The position numbers and the translations under genes were made by a program. From Rhodothermales bacterium (GTDB lineage Bacteria > Bacteroidota > Rhodothermia > Rhodothermales > JAHQVL01), in contig JAWKNW010000050.1 in the NCBI GenBank assembly GCA_041391505.1, forward strand, positions 1-18,360: a stretch of DNA of 18,360 bases, written 5' to 3'. Positions 1 to 7,700 of this stretch are shown piece by piece. The notes beneath the pieces were generated by a model. That model searched no databases, was not told the DNA's origin, and saw nothing but the letters and a program-made list of their open reading frames with translations. Numbering within the stretch: position 1 is the stretch's first letter; every line of letters starts with the position of its first letter.

Positions 1-943
1 GCACCGTCGGGAGGCCGTCGCGGTTGCCGTCGCGGCCCACCACGCACGGCGCGGCGAACACCGAGGCACTCCGCATCAGCCGGATCACCTCCGGCATCGG
101 GAGGGGGCCGAGCATCTTGACGAAACTGCCGAGCCGCTTCGTGGCGATGCGCTCCCGCAGGGCATGCTCCAGCTCGCCGCCGCCGGCGATATGGCACTCG
201 AAATCGAGCCCTTCCGCCGCGAGCAGGTCGCACGCGTCGATCAGATCCTCAAACCCTTTTTTCTCGACGAGGCGGCCCACCGCCGCGATGATCGGCTTGC
301 GATCCGCCGGATCGGAGAAGGCGAACGCGTCGAGATCCAGCCCGTTGTAGATGCGCGTGACGCGGTCGGCGTGCGCGCCGTAGTGCTGACGGAGAAACCG
401 CAGGTTAAACTCGCTGACGGTGACCACGCCGGCCGCATCGCGCAGCTTGCGGGTCAGGTCGTCCCGGTCGACGCTCTCATGGAAGATGTCCTTCGCATGG
501 GCCGTGAACGTGTACGGCACGCCGGCCATGAGCGCCGCCATCCGCGCCACCGAGGTGGCGGACGTGGCGAAGTGCGCGTGCAGGTGGGTGATGCCCCGGT
601 CGCGGATCATCCGCGTCAGCTGCAAAGCCTGGTATACATCGCGGGGATCCTCCCGATCGAACTGCGCCAGCAGCAGACCCACTTCGGGCCGCTTCGAGGC
701 GATCCGGCCGACCGCCGTCCACAGGTCGGCCATCTTGACCGCCTCGTCGAGGTAGGTCACCGGCGCGCGCACCTGCGAGATGGACGCCTGAAAATGGGTG
801 TCGCACGGAGGGCGGAGCGAGAAGATTTCCAGATCGAGGCCGGCGCGCTCGTGCGCCAGGATCTCGTTGACGATAAACGTTTCGGAGTAGCGCGGGTAGC
901 GCTTCACGACATAGCCGATGCGGGGGCTGTTGGATTCAAACAT
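1..943 (-). CDS. GT4-type glycosyltransferase (partial, C-terminus beyond window)
   Basis: The reading frame starts at an ATG at 943 and runs off the left edge with 314 residues visible. It matches the GT-B fold GT4 family of retaining glycosyltransferases of the kind found in exopolysaccharide clusters. Visible marks are the N-terminal segment YVVKRYPRYSETFIVNEI (residues 11-28), LHAHFATSATSVARMAAL near 121-138, GVPYTFTAHAKDIF at 141-154, the interdomain NGLD at 200-203, the donor-domain opening AVGRLVEKKGFEDLI at 221-235, and GRDGNRDGLPTV at the edge, which normally precedes the catalytic EX7E-type glutamate. It should transfer a sugar from a nucleotide donor on the cytoplasmic side of the membrane; the acceptor cannot be told. 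A GAGGTG ribosome site lies 4 bases before the ATG. The start overlaps the end of the upstream glycosyltransferase by 8 bp, so the two are probably translationally coupled. Confidence 0.9.
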   Translation of the reverse strand, partial: MFESNSPRIGYVVKRYPRYSETFIVNEILAHERAGLDLEIFSLRPPCDTHFQASISQVRAPVTYLDEAVKMADLWTAVGRIASKRPEVGLLLAQFDREDPRDVYQALQLTRMIRDRGITHLHAHFATSATSVARMAALMAGVPYTFTAHAKDIFHESVDRDDLTRKLRDAAGVVTVSEFNLRFLRQHYGAHADRVTRIYNGLDLDAFAFSDPADRKPIIAAVGRLVEKKGFEDLIDACDLLAAEGLDFECHIAGGGELEHALRERIATKRLGSFVKMLGPLPMPEVIRLMRSASVFAAPCVVGRDGNRDGLPTV

Positions 944-2168
944 GGAGCACCTCGGTCGAAATCAGCGGGTTGGAATGGGAAGGAGTCAGGAGGTCGGTCA
1001 CGAGCCGGGGCAGGCGATCCAGACCGTTCATGTCGAGGACATCATGGACGACCGGCACGGGCAGCGCTTCGCTGCTGAACCAGGCGCTGATGGTGTCGGG
1101 CATGGCCGTAAGCGGGTCCAGTACGTCGAGCAGACCACGCCGGCCGAAGGCCTCGGCGCGGATCATCTGCTCGCGGCGCGGTTCGATGCGGGGCAGCACG
1201 AGCGGACGTTTGCCCATCGAGATGAGCTCCATGATCGTGTTGTAGCCGCCCATCGAGACGATGCGCTCGGCGCGCTGGTACAGCAGGGTCGGTTCGGCGT
1301 GGAAGCGTTCGATGCGTACATGCGGACGGTCCTGGCAGATCGCCTCCAGGCGATCCATGGCCGGCTTCGGCATGTGCGGCCCGGTGATGATGAGACCGGT
1401 GACGCCTTCGGGGAACGTGGCCTGCGCAAAGAGTTCTGCCAGACGGAATCCATCCTGGCCGCCACCCACGGCGCAAAGATAGAAGGGTCCGTCTGGCAGT
1501 TTCGGGTCGTTTTCGGGCCGGCGATCGCCATCGGCCGCCCAACGAACTTTCGGATCCAGATAGCCGGTATACATCAGGCGATCGACCATCTCGGAAGGAA
1601 AACCGTAGATCTCGTCGGCGGGATAGACGTAGGCATCGCCATACACCCACACGGCGTCGTAATAGGCCCGGACGGCGCGGAAGTTGTCTTCTTTCTCCCA
1701 CTCGCGCGCCACCACCTCCGGCTCGTCGAGCACGTCGCGAAGACCGAGCACGATGCGCGTATGCGTCTTGCTTTTCAGATAGGCCAGCGCCTCTTCCAGC
1801 TCGCCCATCGTCCCGCGCGGCACCTTGTCGACGATCAGCACGTCCGGCCGGAACGACTGGAGCGCCGTGCGCAGCGTGCTCGAGCGGAAGGAGACCAGGT
1901 CCTCGAGGTCGAGATTAAATCCGCGAGGCTTGTAGGCGCCGCCTTCAACCTTGTGGAAGGCGGGAAGCGCCAGCGTATCCACGCCGGCCGGGAGGTGAAA
2001 GGCCGTCGCTTCGCGGGCGCCGGTCAGCATCAGGATATCGACTCCCGGGAACGCAGCCACCAGTGTCTGGGCGATCAGCAAATTGCGCCGCATGTGACCC
2101 AGACCGCAGGTGTCGTGGGAGTAGAGCGCGATCCGCTTCGGGGCGTGTCGTAGCGTGTCAAACGTCAA
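936..2168 (-). CDS. MurG-like predicted glycosyltransferase (COG4671-type)
   Basis: A protein of about 410 residues with a GT-B, MurG/GT28-like layout. The N-terminus carries ALYSHDTCGLGHMRRNLLIA (residues 14-33), with the GH..R signature of this group. The C-terminal half carries SMGGYNTIMELISMGKRPLV (about 303-322), equivalent to the UDP-sugar-binding loop of MurG. The family is annotated as predicted glycosyltransferases; the acceptor is unknown, but the coupled GT4 partner suggests surface polysaccharide or glycolipid synthesis. The start is a judgement: TTG at 2168 has a clean GGAGG 8 bases upstream and gives an N-terminus close to the first beta strand. In-frame ATGs at 2213 and 2243 lack a ribosome site and would add Cys-containing sequence unlike the rest. 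The stop lies inside the start region of the next gene (8-bp overlap). Confidence 0.85.
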   Translation of the reverse strand: MTFDTLRHAPKRIALYSHDTCGLGHMRRNLLIAQTLVAAFPGVDILMLTGAREATAFHLPAGVDTLALPAFHKVEGGAYKPRGFNLDLEDLVSFRSSTLRTALQSFRPDVLIVDKVPRGTMGELEEALAYLKSKTHTRIVLGLRDVLDEPEVVAREWEKEDNFRAVRAYYDAVWVYGDAYVYPADEIYGFPSEMVDRLMYTGYLDPKVRWAADGDRRPENDPKLPDGPFYLCAVGGGQDGFRLAELFAQATFPEGVTGLIITGPHMPKPAMDRLEAICQDRPHVRIERFHAEPTLLYQRAERIVSMGGYNTIMELISMGKRPLVLPRIEPRREQMIRAEAFGRRGLLDVLDPLTAMPDTISAWFSSEALPVPVVHDVLDMNGLDRLPRLVTDLLTPSHSNPLISTEVLHV

Positions 2169-2618
2169 GGGATTGGCCTCCAGAAAAGAACCGGTTGGGC
2201 AGCGCTCGCCCATGCAGGCAGACAGGTTGAAAAGCGGTTGCATGTTGGGTGGCTGCGAGCAGCTGCTGGTTGTTAACAAATCGTTAAGCGCTCTTTCCCA
2301 AAGGGTATACCAATTCGTTGGAACGCGGATGGACGGAGGTAAAAGCAGGCATCACGCGCTGAGCAGAATCAGTTTTAGATCATATTTTTTAACGACTTAC
2401 ATGGAATTTCCCCATTACAATTTTTTTTGTTTAAACACGCATTATTCCGTCTGACCGCCGGCGTTGTGCAAATCCTGAACAGCTGTCACGAACGGAGCAC
2501 CGCGGGTGGTGACGGCTAAAAACACGTCATCCCGGAGCCCGATCGGGACCCAGAGGGTGCTGGGATCCAGATCAGGTCCGGGATGACGAGGGCCCGCTTC
2601 AGCGCCGGCGTGTTACGA
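2169..2618. other. Intergenic regulatory stretch upstream of the glycosyltransferase operon
   Basis: About 450 bp without a convincing gene. The part from about 2370 to 2450 is markedly richer in A and T than the surroundings, including a run of eight T at about 2421-2428. It probably holds the promoter of the minus-strand glycosyltransferase operon: on the minus strand a TATGAT sequence occurs near 2379-2384, but no good -35 box was found at the right distance. Small palindromes (CCAATTCGTTGG at about 2310-2321, CCCAAAGGG at about 2298-2306) could be operator half-sites. The right end holds the long palindrome listed separately. No RNA gene was recognised. Open frames on the plus strand here have no codon pattern or homology that I recognise. 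Confidence 0.5.
2525..2588. repeat. Long imperfect palindrome, GTCATCCCGGA-type intergenic repeat
   Basis: The outer arms are a perfect 12-bp inverted repeat, CGTCATCCCGGA at 2525-2536 and TCCGGGATGACG at 2577-2588. Pairing continues inward with a bulge and a few mismatches (CCCGATCGGGACCCAG against CTGGGATCCAGATCAGG), leaving a short loop near AGGGTGC. The sequence strongly resembles a dispersed intergenic palindrome with GTCATCCCGGA...TCCGGGATGAC ends known from many proteobacterial genomes. On the minus strand it lies downstream of the lipoprotein gene and is followed by GTGTTTTTAG, so it may also end that transcript. Mobility (REP/MITE-like) is inference; no target duplication was identified. 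Confidence 0.6.
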
Positions 2619-3260
2619 TCAGTTGCGCCGGCGAATCGAGCGGCGGATGGCGTCGTCGATGTCGTTGCTGTCCGACTCGTTCAAGGGGTTCAGTTCCTGG
2701 CCGTTTTCATCCACGAACCAGCCGTCGACATCGACCGTCAGCGCCACATCGAGCGTGGTGTCCGGGTTGGCGATGACGAGGTTCGGGCTGAAGTCGATCC
2801 GTTGCTGGGCGGTCTTCCTGGATTTGTAGGTAAACGGCTGGCCATCGTAGGTGCCGCTGACAACCACGGAAAACCGCTCGTTTCCGCTCGTGCCTTCCTT
2901 AAAATCGGGGTCGCTGACGGTCTCGTTGTCTTCCGGCTTGTGGATCTGAAAAGAAACATGCTCATAGACGCCGGCCGGGATCGACCCGACGGAAACGACG
3001 ACCGGCTGATCGTCGAGATCGAGGTTCACGACCACGCTGCCGGCGCGGAAGTCGAGCGAATCGGCTTCGTCGCTCTGAAACTTGATCTGGCTGACGAGCA
3101 GCTTCGCTTCGTTGATGACGACGGCCGCGCGCTTCGCCGCCGGCGCGCTGTATTCGGCCTGCATGGTGAGGCGCACATCGGCGCCATCGGGGTCGCTGTT
3201 GCTGTCGCAGCCGGCGATCGTGAGCGCGACAAGGGCTATGGGTAGGATAAATCGCTTCAT
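2619..3260 (-). CDS. Hypothetical lipoprotein, DUF4382-like
   Basis: A 213-residue protein beginning MKRFILPIALVALTIAGC, a lipoprotein signal peptide with the lipid-bearing Cys at 18, followed by a polar linker DSNSDPDGAD. The mature part is beta-rich: a strand with VVINEAKLLVSQIKF, then VVVNLDLDDQPVVVSVGSIP, PAGVYEHVSFQIHKP, and a C-terminal acidic, Arg-rich tail. The arrangement of a side-chain-bearing strand followed by IPAGVYEHVSFQI resembles the DUF4382 family of surface or periplasmic proteins, but I am not certain of membership. No enzyme motif is visible. It stands alone between the dihaem cytochrome (152 bp upstream) and the palindromic repeat downstream. The start ATG fits the signal peptide exactly. 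Confidence 0.75.
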   Translation of the reverse strand: MKRFILPIALVALTIAGCDSNSDPDGADVRLTMQAEYSAPAAKRAAVVINEAKLLVSQIKFQSDEADSLDFRAGSVVVNLDLDDQPVVVSVGSIPAGVYEHVSFQIHKPEDNETVSDPDFKEGTSGNERFSVVVSGTYDGQPFTYKSRKTAQQRIDFSPNLVIANPDTTLDVALTVDVDGWFVDENGQELNPLNESDSNDIDDAIRRSIRRRN

Positions 3261-3286
3261 GGTAGGATGGGGTAAAGTGATGACGG

Positions 3287-3312
3287 ATTGTACACACCCC
3301 TCCTTTCGTCAA
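3287..3312 (-). promoter_or_regulatory. Candidate promoter for the lipoprotein gene
   Basis: On the minus strand TTGACG (3312-3307) and TACAAT (3292-3287) resemble -35 and -10 boxes, but the spacer is only 14 bp against the usual 16-18. A start near 3280 would give a leader of about 20 bases before the ATG at 3260. Tentative because of the short spacer and because Bacteroidota-type promoters differ. Confidence 0.3.
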
Positions 3313-3385
3313 ACGGTATGCCAGCATCATCGGCCTGCGCTGCCGGCCGGCCGCCCCCATCTGCAGACCAGGCCAGCGAAACGGA

Positions 3386-3405
3386 ACCCGGAGCCCGCGC
3401 CGGGT
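3386..3405 (-). terminator. Candidate terminator hairpin after the dihaem cytochrome gene
   Basis: ACCCGG (3386-3391) and CCGGGT (3400-3405) form a six-pair GC-rich stem with an 8-base loop, beginning 7 bases after the cytochrome stop codon. On the minus strand it is followed by TCCGTTTCG, a weak T-rich stretch, so rho-independent activity is only possible, not clear. Confidence 0.35.
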
Positions 3406-3412
3406 GGTAGGC

Positions 3413-4288
3413 TCAATCCGCGCTCTGGTGTGCGAGGGTGCCCAGGTAGGCATGCATGGCTGCCAACTCCCCATCCGTAAGCGGCTTGAACTCGGGCCAG
3501 GGCATCCAATTGGGATCGAGCTGCCGGCCGTCGGGCGTGACGCCCGTGCGGAGCGTGCGGATGAACAGCTCTTTCGGCCATGCGCCGGCGGCAGCCAGAT
3601 TGGGCGCATTGGGGCCGGCCGGGTCGGGATGCGGGCCACCGCTCAGAGAGGGGCCGTGGCATTCCACGCAACTCAACGAGGTGAGAAATTCGCCGTACGG
3701 TGCCGTCGTATCGGGCGGAATGTAGGCCGAAGGCGGCGCGTCATGATCGATTTTCACTACAGCAGGCACGACAACCCCCGCACCCACCAGCACGCGGCCC
3801 AGCGGGCGCAGGGTTTCCCGGGGGAGTGTGTTTGTAACGGCCGGCCGGCTTTTGATATAAGCGATCAATGCGGCGAAATCCAGATCCGACAGGTTCCTGA
3901 AACGATCTGCCCCCATTATGAGGAGTGTGCGCCCACCTTTCCCGACGCCATGCCGGATGGCGCGGTCCCAGTCTTCATCGGTGTACTGCGCGCCCACACC
4001 ACCGGGTGTGAGGTTGGACGCTACAAAACGCCCCGGAGGCCCGTCATACATGACGCCACCTGCCAGGTCGTCGCCATGGCAACCGGCACACCCGTAGAGT
4101 GAGTGCACGAAATGGTCCGCCCGAGCGAGCGCGGCGGAGTCTGGCTGGATGGTCACCGCACGGCCGGCTACGTCCCAGGTGCGACCCATGATGGATTCGG
4201 AGCGGAAATACAGTACCATGTAGGCTACGAGAAGAAGGACAACGATACCGCCAAGCACGCGCCCGGTCCACTTGAGTAAGGTTTTCAT
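3413..4288 (-). CDS. Membrane-anchored dihaem cytochrome c
   Basis: A 291-residue protein with an N-terminal transmembrane anchor (about residues 12-28) and two class I cytochrome c domains facing the periplasm. Haem sites are C67-A-G-C70-H71 and C207-V-E-C210-H211. Likely distal Met ligands are M125 in LLIMGADRF and M262 in NWMPWPEF. The fold resembles the dihaem c subunits that take electrons from periplasmic dehydrogenases such as alcohol, aldehyde or gluconate dehydrogenase. No dehydrogenase gene is adjacent, so the electron donor is unknown. The start ATG is followed by KTLLKWTGR and the anchor, as expected. It diverges from the ECF sigma gene across a 169-bp spacer. A hairpin follows the stop codon. 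Confidence 0.9.
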   Translation of the reverse strand: MKTLLKWTGRVLGGIVVLLLVAYMVLYFRSESIMGRTWDVAGRAVTIQPDSAALARADHFVHSLYGCAGCHGDDLAGGVMYDGPPGRFVASNLTPGGVGAQYTDEDWDRAIRHGVGKGGRTLLIMGADRFRNLSDLDFAALIAYIKSRPAVTNTLPRETLRPLGRVLVGAGVVVPAVVKIDHDAPPSAYIPPDTTAPYGEFLTSLSCVECHGPSLSGGPHPDPAGPNAPNLAAAGAWPKELFIRTLRTGVTPDGRQLDPNWMPWPEFKPLTDGELAAMHAYLGTLAHQSAD

Positions 4289-4383
4289 ACGATGTGATTG
4301 ATTGGCCTATCTGGCAGCCATCTGACCGCCTTCCATACCTACCATCGCAAGAACGGAGCGCACCCTATCATGGGCACTCTTTT

Positions 4384-4413
4384 TTGTTGCGTGTAAACCA
4401 ACACCCCTATAGC
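4384..4413 (+). promoter_or_regulatory. Candidate promoter of the sigma factor-kinase operon
   Basis: TTGTTG at 4384-4389 and TATAGC at 4408-4413 are separated by 18 bp, about 45 bases before the sigma factor ATG. The overlapping TAGCTTAG (4410-4417) also fits a Bacteroidota-type TAnnTTTG element with one mismatch. The region is the most AT-rich part of the divergent spacer. Weak evidence only. Confidence 0.3.
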
Positions 4414-4457
4414 TTAGAGATATCCCCAGGTTTTGAGCCTTTCCTGTCGCTTCGAGG

Positions 4458-5015
4458 ATGCACGACCGCACCGTACCTGTCACGGCACTCCTTATCGCCG
4501 CCCGCAGCGGCGACGACGGCGCCATGGCCGATCTCTTCACCCGCCTCTACGACGAACTGCAGAGCCTCGCGCGCCACGTGCGCCGGGGCCGCGCCGACCA
4601 GACACTCAACACGACCTCGCTCGTCCACGAGGCGTTCATCCGCCTCACACCTGCAGAGATCGACCTCCAGGACCGCCAGCATTTTATGCGGGTGGCGGCC
4701 CGCGCCATGCGACACGTCCTCGTAGACGCCGCCCGCAGGCAGTCTGCCCACAAGCGCGGGGGTGGCTTTGTGGCCGTCGAACTCGACGAGCAGGCGCAGC
4801 CGGCAGCCATCGACGCGGCCGACATCGTCGGCCTGCACGACGCCCTCGCCCTGCTGGAACGGGTCGACGAGCGCAAAGCGCAAATCGTCGAGTTCCGGGT
4901 CTTCGGAGGGATGACGGTCGAAGAAACCGCCGCCGCCCTGGGCCTGTCGGTGCCAACGATCCACCGGGACTGGCGCATGGCCCGCGCCTGGCTCGCACAA
5001 ACCCTGGGTGCATGA
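4458..5015 (+). CDS. ECF RNA polymerase sigma factor (Sigma70_ECF / TIGR02999-like)
   Basis: A 185-residue sigma factor with region 2 at about residues 20-95 and region 4 at about 125-180, where GGMTVEETAAALGLSVPTIH is the helix-turn-helix. It directs RNA polymerase to a specific regulon. The stretch N51-T-T-S-L-V-H-E58 replaces the acidic DAED-like motif that precedes LVQE in ordinary ECF factors. This is typical of the group whose members are paired with Ser/Thr kinases, such as EcfP of Vibrio, where phosphorylation there restores core polymerase binding. No anti-sigma factor is present. The stop codon overlaps the kinase start (ATGA), implying coupled translation. The ATG at 4458 has only a very close CGAGG before it, so the exact start is slightly uncertain. 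Confidence 0.92.
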   Translation: MHDRTVPVTALLIAARSGDDGAMADLFTRLYDELQSLARHVRRGRADQTLNTTSLVHEAFIRLTPAEIDLQDRQHFMRVAARAMRHVLVDAARRQSAHKRGGGFVAVELDEQAQPAAIDAADIVGLHDALALLERVDERKAQIVEFRVFGGMTVEETAAALGLSVPTIHRDWRMARAWLAQTLGA

Positions 5016-7696
5016 CACCGGAACGCTGGAAAACCATCGAGGTGCTTTTTTTCGAGGCACTGGAGCAACCGGCCGAGGCACGGGCTGTCTTCCTGGCCGC
5101 GGCGTGCCCGGATGACGAGGCCCTGCGCGCCGAAGTCGATGCCCTCCTCCGCGCGGATGCCGCGCCACCCGCCATCCTCAACCCCGAACAGGCCGGCCAC
5201 CCCGACGCCATGGCCGCACTCCTCGACGCCGGCGGGGCTCCGGATCCCGATCCCCTGATTCCACCGGAAACGGCCATCGGACCCTACACCCTCCGGTATC
5301 TGCTCGGGCGCGGTGGGATGGGCGCCGTCTACCTCGCCGACCGCAGCGACGGACGGTTCAAGCGCAGCGTCGCCCTCAAACTCACCCGGCCCGGCTTGGG
5401 CGGCGAACCCGTCCGCCGCTTCCTCGCGGAGCGGCAGATTCTGGCCTCGCTCGAACACCCGAACATCGCCCGGTTATACGACGGCGGCCTGACGGACGAC
5501 GGCCGGCCCTACCTCGCGATGGAGTACGTTCAGGGCGTTCCTATCGACCGGTATTGCGACGCGCGCCAGGCCTCGATAGACGAGCGGTTGCGCCTCTTTA
5601 TCCAGGTCGGAAACGCGGTAGCCTATGCGCACCGGTCCCTCGTCGTCCACCGGGATCTCAAGCCAACCAATATCCTCGTCGCTGACGATGGGGCACCGGT
5701 CGTCAAGCTGCTCGACTTCGGCATTGCGAAACTGCTCGAAGCGTCCGCCGACGCGATCGATACGCAGACCGGCTTTCGGTTGATGACGCCAGCGTACGCC
5801 GCTCCCGAACAGATACGGGGCGAATCGGTTACGACGGCCGTCGACGTCTTCGGCCTCGGCGTGGTACTCTATGAACTGCTCGTCGGCCAACGGCCCCACG
5901 AAGGCACGACGGATTTCGAGACCGCACGCGCCGTGCTCGAGACCGAAGCGTTGCGTCCGTCTACCCGCGTCACGCAGAGCGGCGCGTCCCTCAGCGCGCA
6001 GCGCCGCACGACACCTCAACGCCTGCGCAGCCGGCTGCAGGGGGACCTTGACGCCATCCTCCTGAAGGCCCTGCGTAAAGAGCCGGCCCAACGCTACCCG
6101 TCCGCAGAGGCGCTGGTGGACGACATCCAGCGCCACCTCGACGGCCTGCCCGTACTCGCCCGGCAGGGAAGCCGTGCCTATATCGCCCGCTCATTCGTTC
6201 GCCGGCACCGGTGGGGGATCGGCGCGTCGGCACTTGTCGTGCTCGCCCTGGCGGCCGGCCTCGCGGGAGCCATCTGGCAGGCCCGGCAGGCCGCGCGCGA
6301 ACGCGACACAGCCCGTGAAGTGGCCGCCTTCGCCGAATCGCTACTGAGCGCATCCGACCCCAATCGGATGGATGATGAGCGACTCGACACCCTCCGCGTG
6401 CGCGACCTTCTGGACCGGGGTGAGCGCCAGGTGCGCGCCGAACTCGCGGGTCAGCCCCACGTCCGGGCCGCACTACTCCATCTCCTGGGTGATGTAAACG
6501 TCAACCTGGGCCGATACGAGACGGCCGAACCCCTGTACCAGGAGGCGCTCGAAGTGCGCCTTGCAGAAGAAGGCGAACGGGGCGCCGGCGTGGCGGAGAC
6601 CCGCCTGGGCATGGCCAACCTGGCCTTCGCAATGGGCCGCTACCATGAGGCCCTGGCGCTCCGCCTGAACGCCGTGGACATCTTGCCATCTGGCCCCGCG
6701 CGCGTACAGGCACTGCACGATATCGGATCGAGCTTTCGCCAGGCCGGCGACACGCTCCAGGCTGAACGCTACTACGAAGAGGCGCTCTCCGCAATACGCG
6801 CGTCCACACCGATGGATAGCGCGGCTTACGCCGAAGTGTTGAACGGGCTGGCGCTACTCTACTACGACCTCGGCGACTACGCACTGGCCGAACCGCGGCT
6901 CAGGGAAGTCTACAGCATCCTCCGCACCCGCCTCGGGCCGAAGCATCCCAAAGTGGGTATTGCCGCGAACAATATCGCCGGCGTGCTCCATTACAGCGAG
7001 CGCATCGATGAAGCGGAGACGCGCTACCGGGAAGCGTTGGACATCTGGTTGGAAGCCTACGGCGAGCAACACCCGCAAATCAGCTACGCCCTCAATAACC
7101 TCGCGCTCATCGCCGGCGAGCGGCAGAACTATCTCCTGGCCGACTCGCTCCTGCGTCGCGCCGTCGCCATCGACCGAGCGATCCGCGGCACCCGCCATCC
7201 CGATGTAGCACTTTCGCTCTACAACTACTCGCTCACCCTGGTCGATCTCGGTCGCCTGGACGAAGCGGAAGAGATCCTCCGTGAAGCGTACAGCATCTTT
7301 GACGAGGCCCTGGGAAGCGACCACCTCTACACCTTTGTCACCCGTGCTGGGCTGGGTAAGGTGTTGACCATGCAGGGCAAGATGGCGGAAGCAGAGACCC
7401 ATCTCCGCGCTGGATTCGATGGTATTTCAGCCCAACTGCCCGAAGATCACTACCTTGCCGCCGCTGCTCGACGCGACCTCGGCTTCTGGCTAACGACGGC
7501 CGGCCGGTACGCCGAAGCAGAGCCCCTGCTGCTCGAAGCCTACCGCCTGTTGCGCGAAGGACGAGGCGACGATGCGGTCACAACGATCGAGGCACAAACA
7601 CGCCTGGCCGAGTTATACAGGGCATGGGGCGCGCCGGATAAGGCCCTGCCGTACGTGCGCGAACCGCAAGGCGACCCATCGCATCCTCTGAAATGA
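5012..7696 (+). CDS. Membrane Ser/Thr protein kinase with C-terminal TPR repeats
   Basis: An 894-residue protein. A small helical region (1-80) precedes a complete Hanks-type kinase domain (about 90-375): glycine loop GRGGMGAVY at 99-107, K123 in VALKL, helix C E140, HRDLKPTN with D215 and N220, DFG at 236-238, APE at 264-266. One transmembrane segment follows at about 398-420 (GIGASALVVLALAAGLAGAI). The rest (about 480-870) is TPR repeats of the 42-residue kinesin-light-chain type, recognisable by recurring A..YREAL.I and HP..... spacing; it is probably periplasmic and binds protein or another signal. The ATG at 5012 overlaps the sigma factor stop. The frame stays open back to 4433, but that part lies over the sigma gene and has no homology. 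The likely role is to control the sigma factor by phosphorylation, which is inference from context and the sigma motif. Confidence 0.95.
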   Translation: MTPERWKTIEVLFFEALEQPAEARAVFLAAACPDDEALRAEVDALLRADAAPPAILNPEQAGHPDAMAALLDAGGAPDPDPLIPPETAIGPYTLRYLLGRGGMGAVYLADRSDGRFKRSVALKLTRPGLGGEPVRRFLAERQILASLEHPNIARLYDGGLTDDGRPYLAMEYVQGVPIDRYCDARQASIDERLRLFIQVGNAVAYAHRSLVVHRDLKPTNILVADDGAPVVKLLDFGIAKLLEASADAIDTQTGFRLMTPAYAAPEQIRGESVTTAVDVFGLGVVLYELLVGQRPHEGTTDFETARAVLETEALRPSTRVTQSGASLSAQRRTTPQRLRSRLQGDLDAILLKALRKEPAQRYPSAEALVDDIQRHLDGLPVLARQGSRAYIARSFVRRHRWGIGASALVVLALAAGLAGAIWQARQAARERDTAREVAAFAESLLSASDPNRMDDERLDTLRVRDLLDRGERQVRAELAGQPHVRAALLHLLGDVNVNLGRYETAEPLYQEALEVRLAEEGERGAGVAETRLGMANLAFAMGRYHEALALRLNAVDILPSGPARVQALHDIGSSFRQAGDTLQAERYYEEALSAIRASTPMDSAAYAEVLNGLALLYYDLGDYALAEPRLREVYSILRTRLGPKHPKVGIAANNIAGVLHYSERIDEAETRYREALDIWLEAYGEQHPQISYALNNLALIAGERQNYLLADSLLRRAVAIDRAIRGTRHPDVALSLYNYSLTLVDLGRLDEAEEILREAYSIFDEALGSDHLYTFVTRAGLGKVLTMQGKMAEAETHLRAGFDGISAQLPEDHYLAAAARRDLGFWLTTAGRYAEAEPLLLEAYRLLREGRGDDAVTTIEAQTRLAELYRAWGAPDKALPYVREPQGDPSHPLK

Positions 7697-7700
7697 TCGC

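Noticed and set aside
164..2153. Long plus-strand open frames (164-1078 and 918-2153)
   Set aside because: They lie opposite the two glycosyltransferase genes, have no recognisable motifs and are rich in His/Arg/Asp as expected from the antisense of GC-rich genes.
2169..2279. TTG start at 2279 for the MurG-like gene
   Set aside because: No ribosome site, and the added residues are Cys/Ser-rich with no resemblance to the family's N-terminus.
4433..5011. Extended kinase start at 4433 giving 1087 residues
   Set aside because: The added 193 residues overlap the whole ECF sigma gene in another frame and are Arg/Pro-rich nonsense; ATG at 5012 overlaps the sigma stop in the usual ATGA manner.
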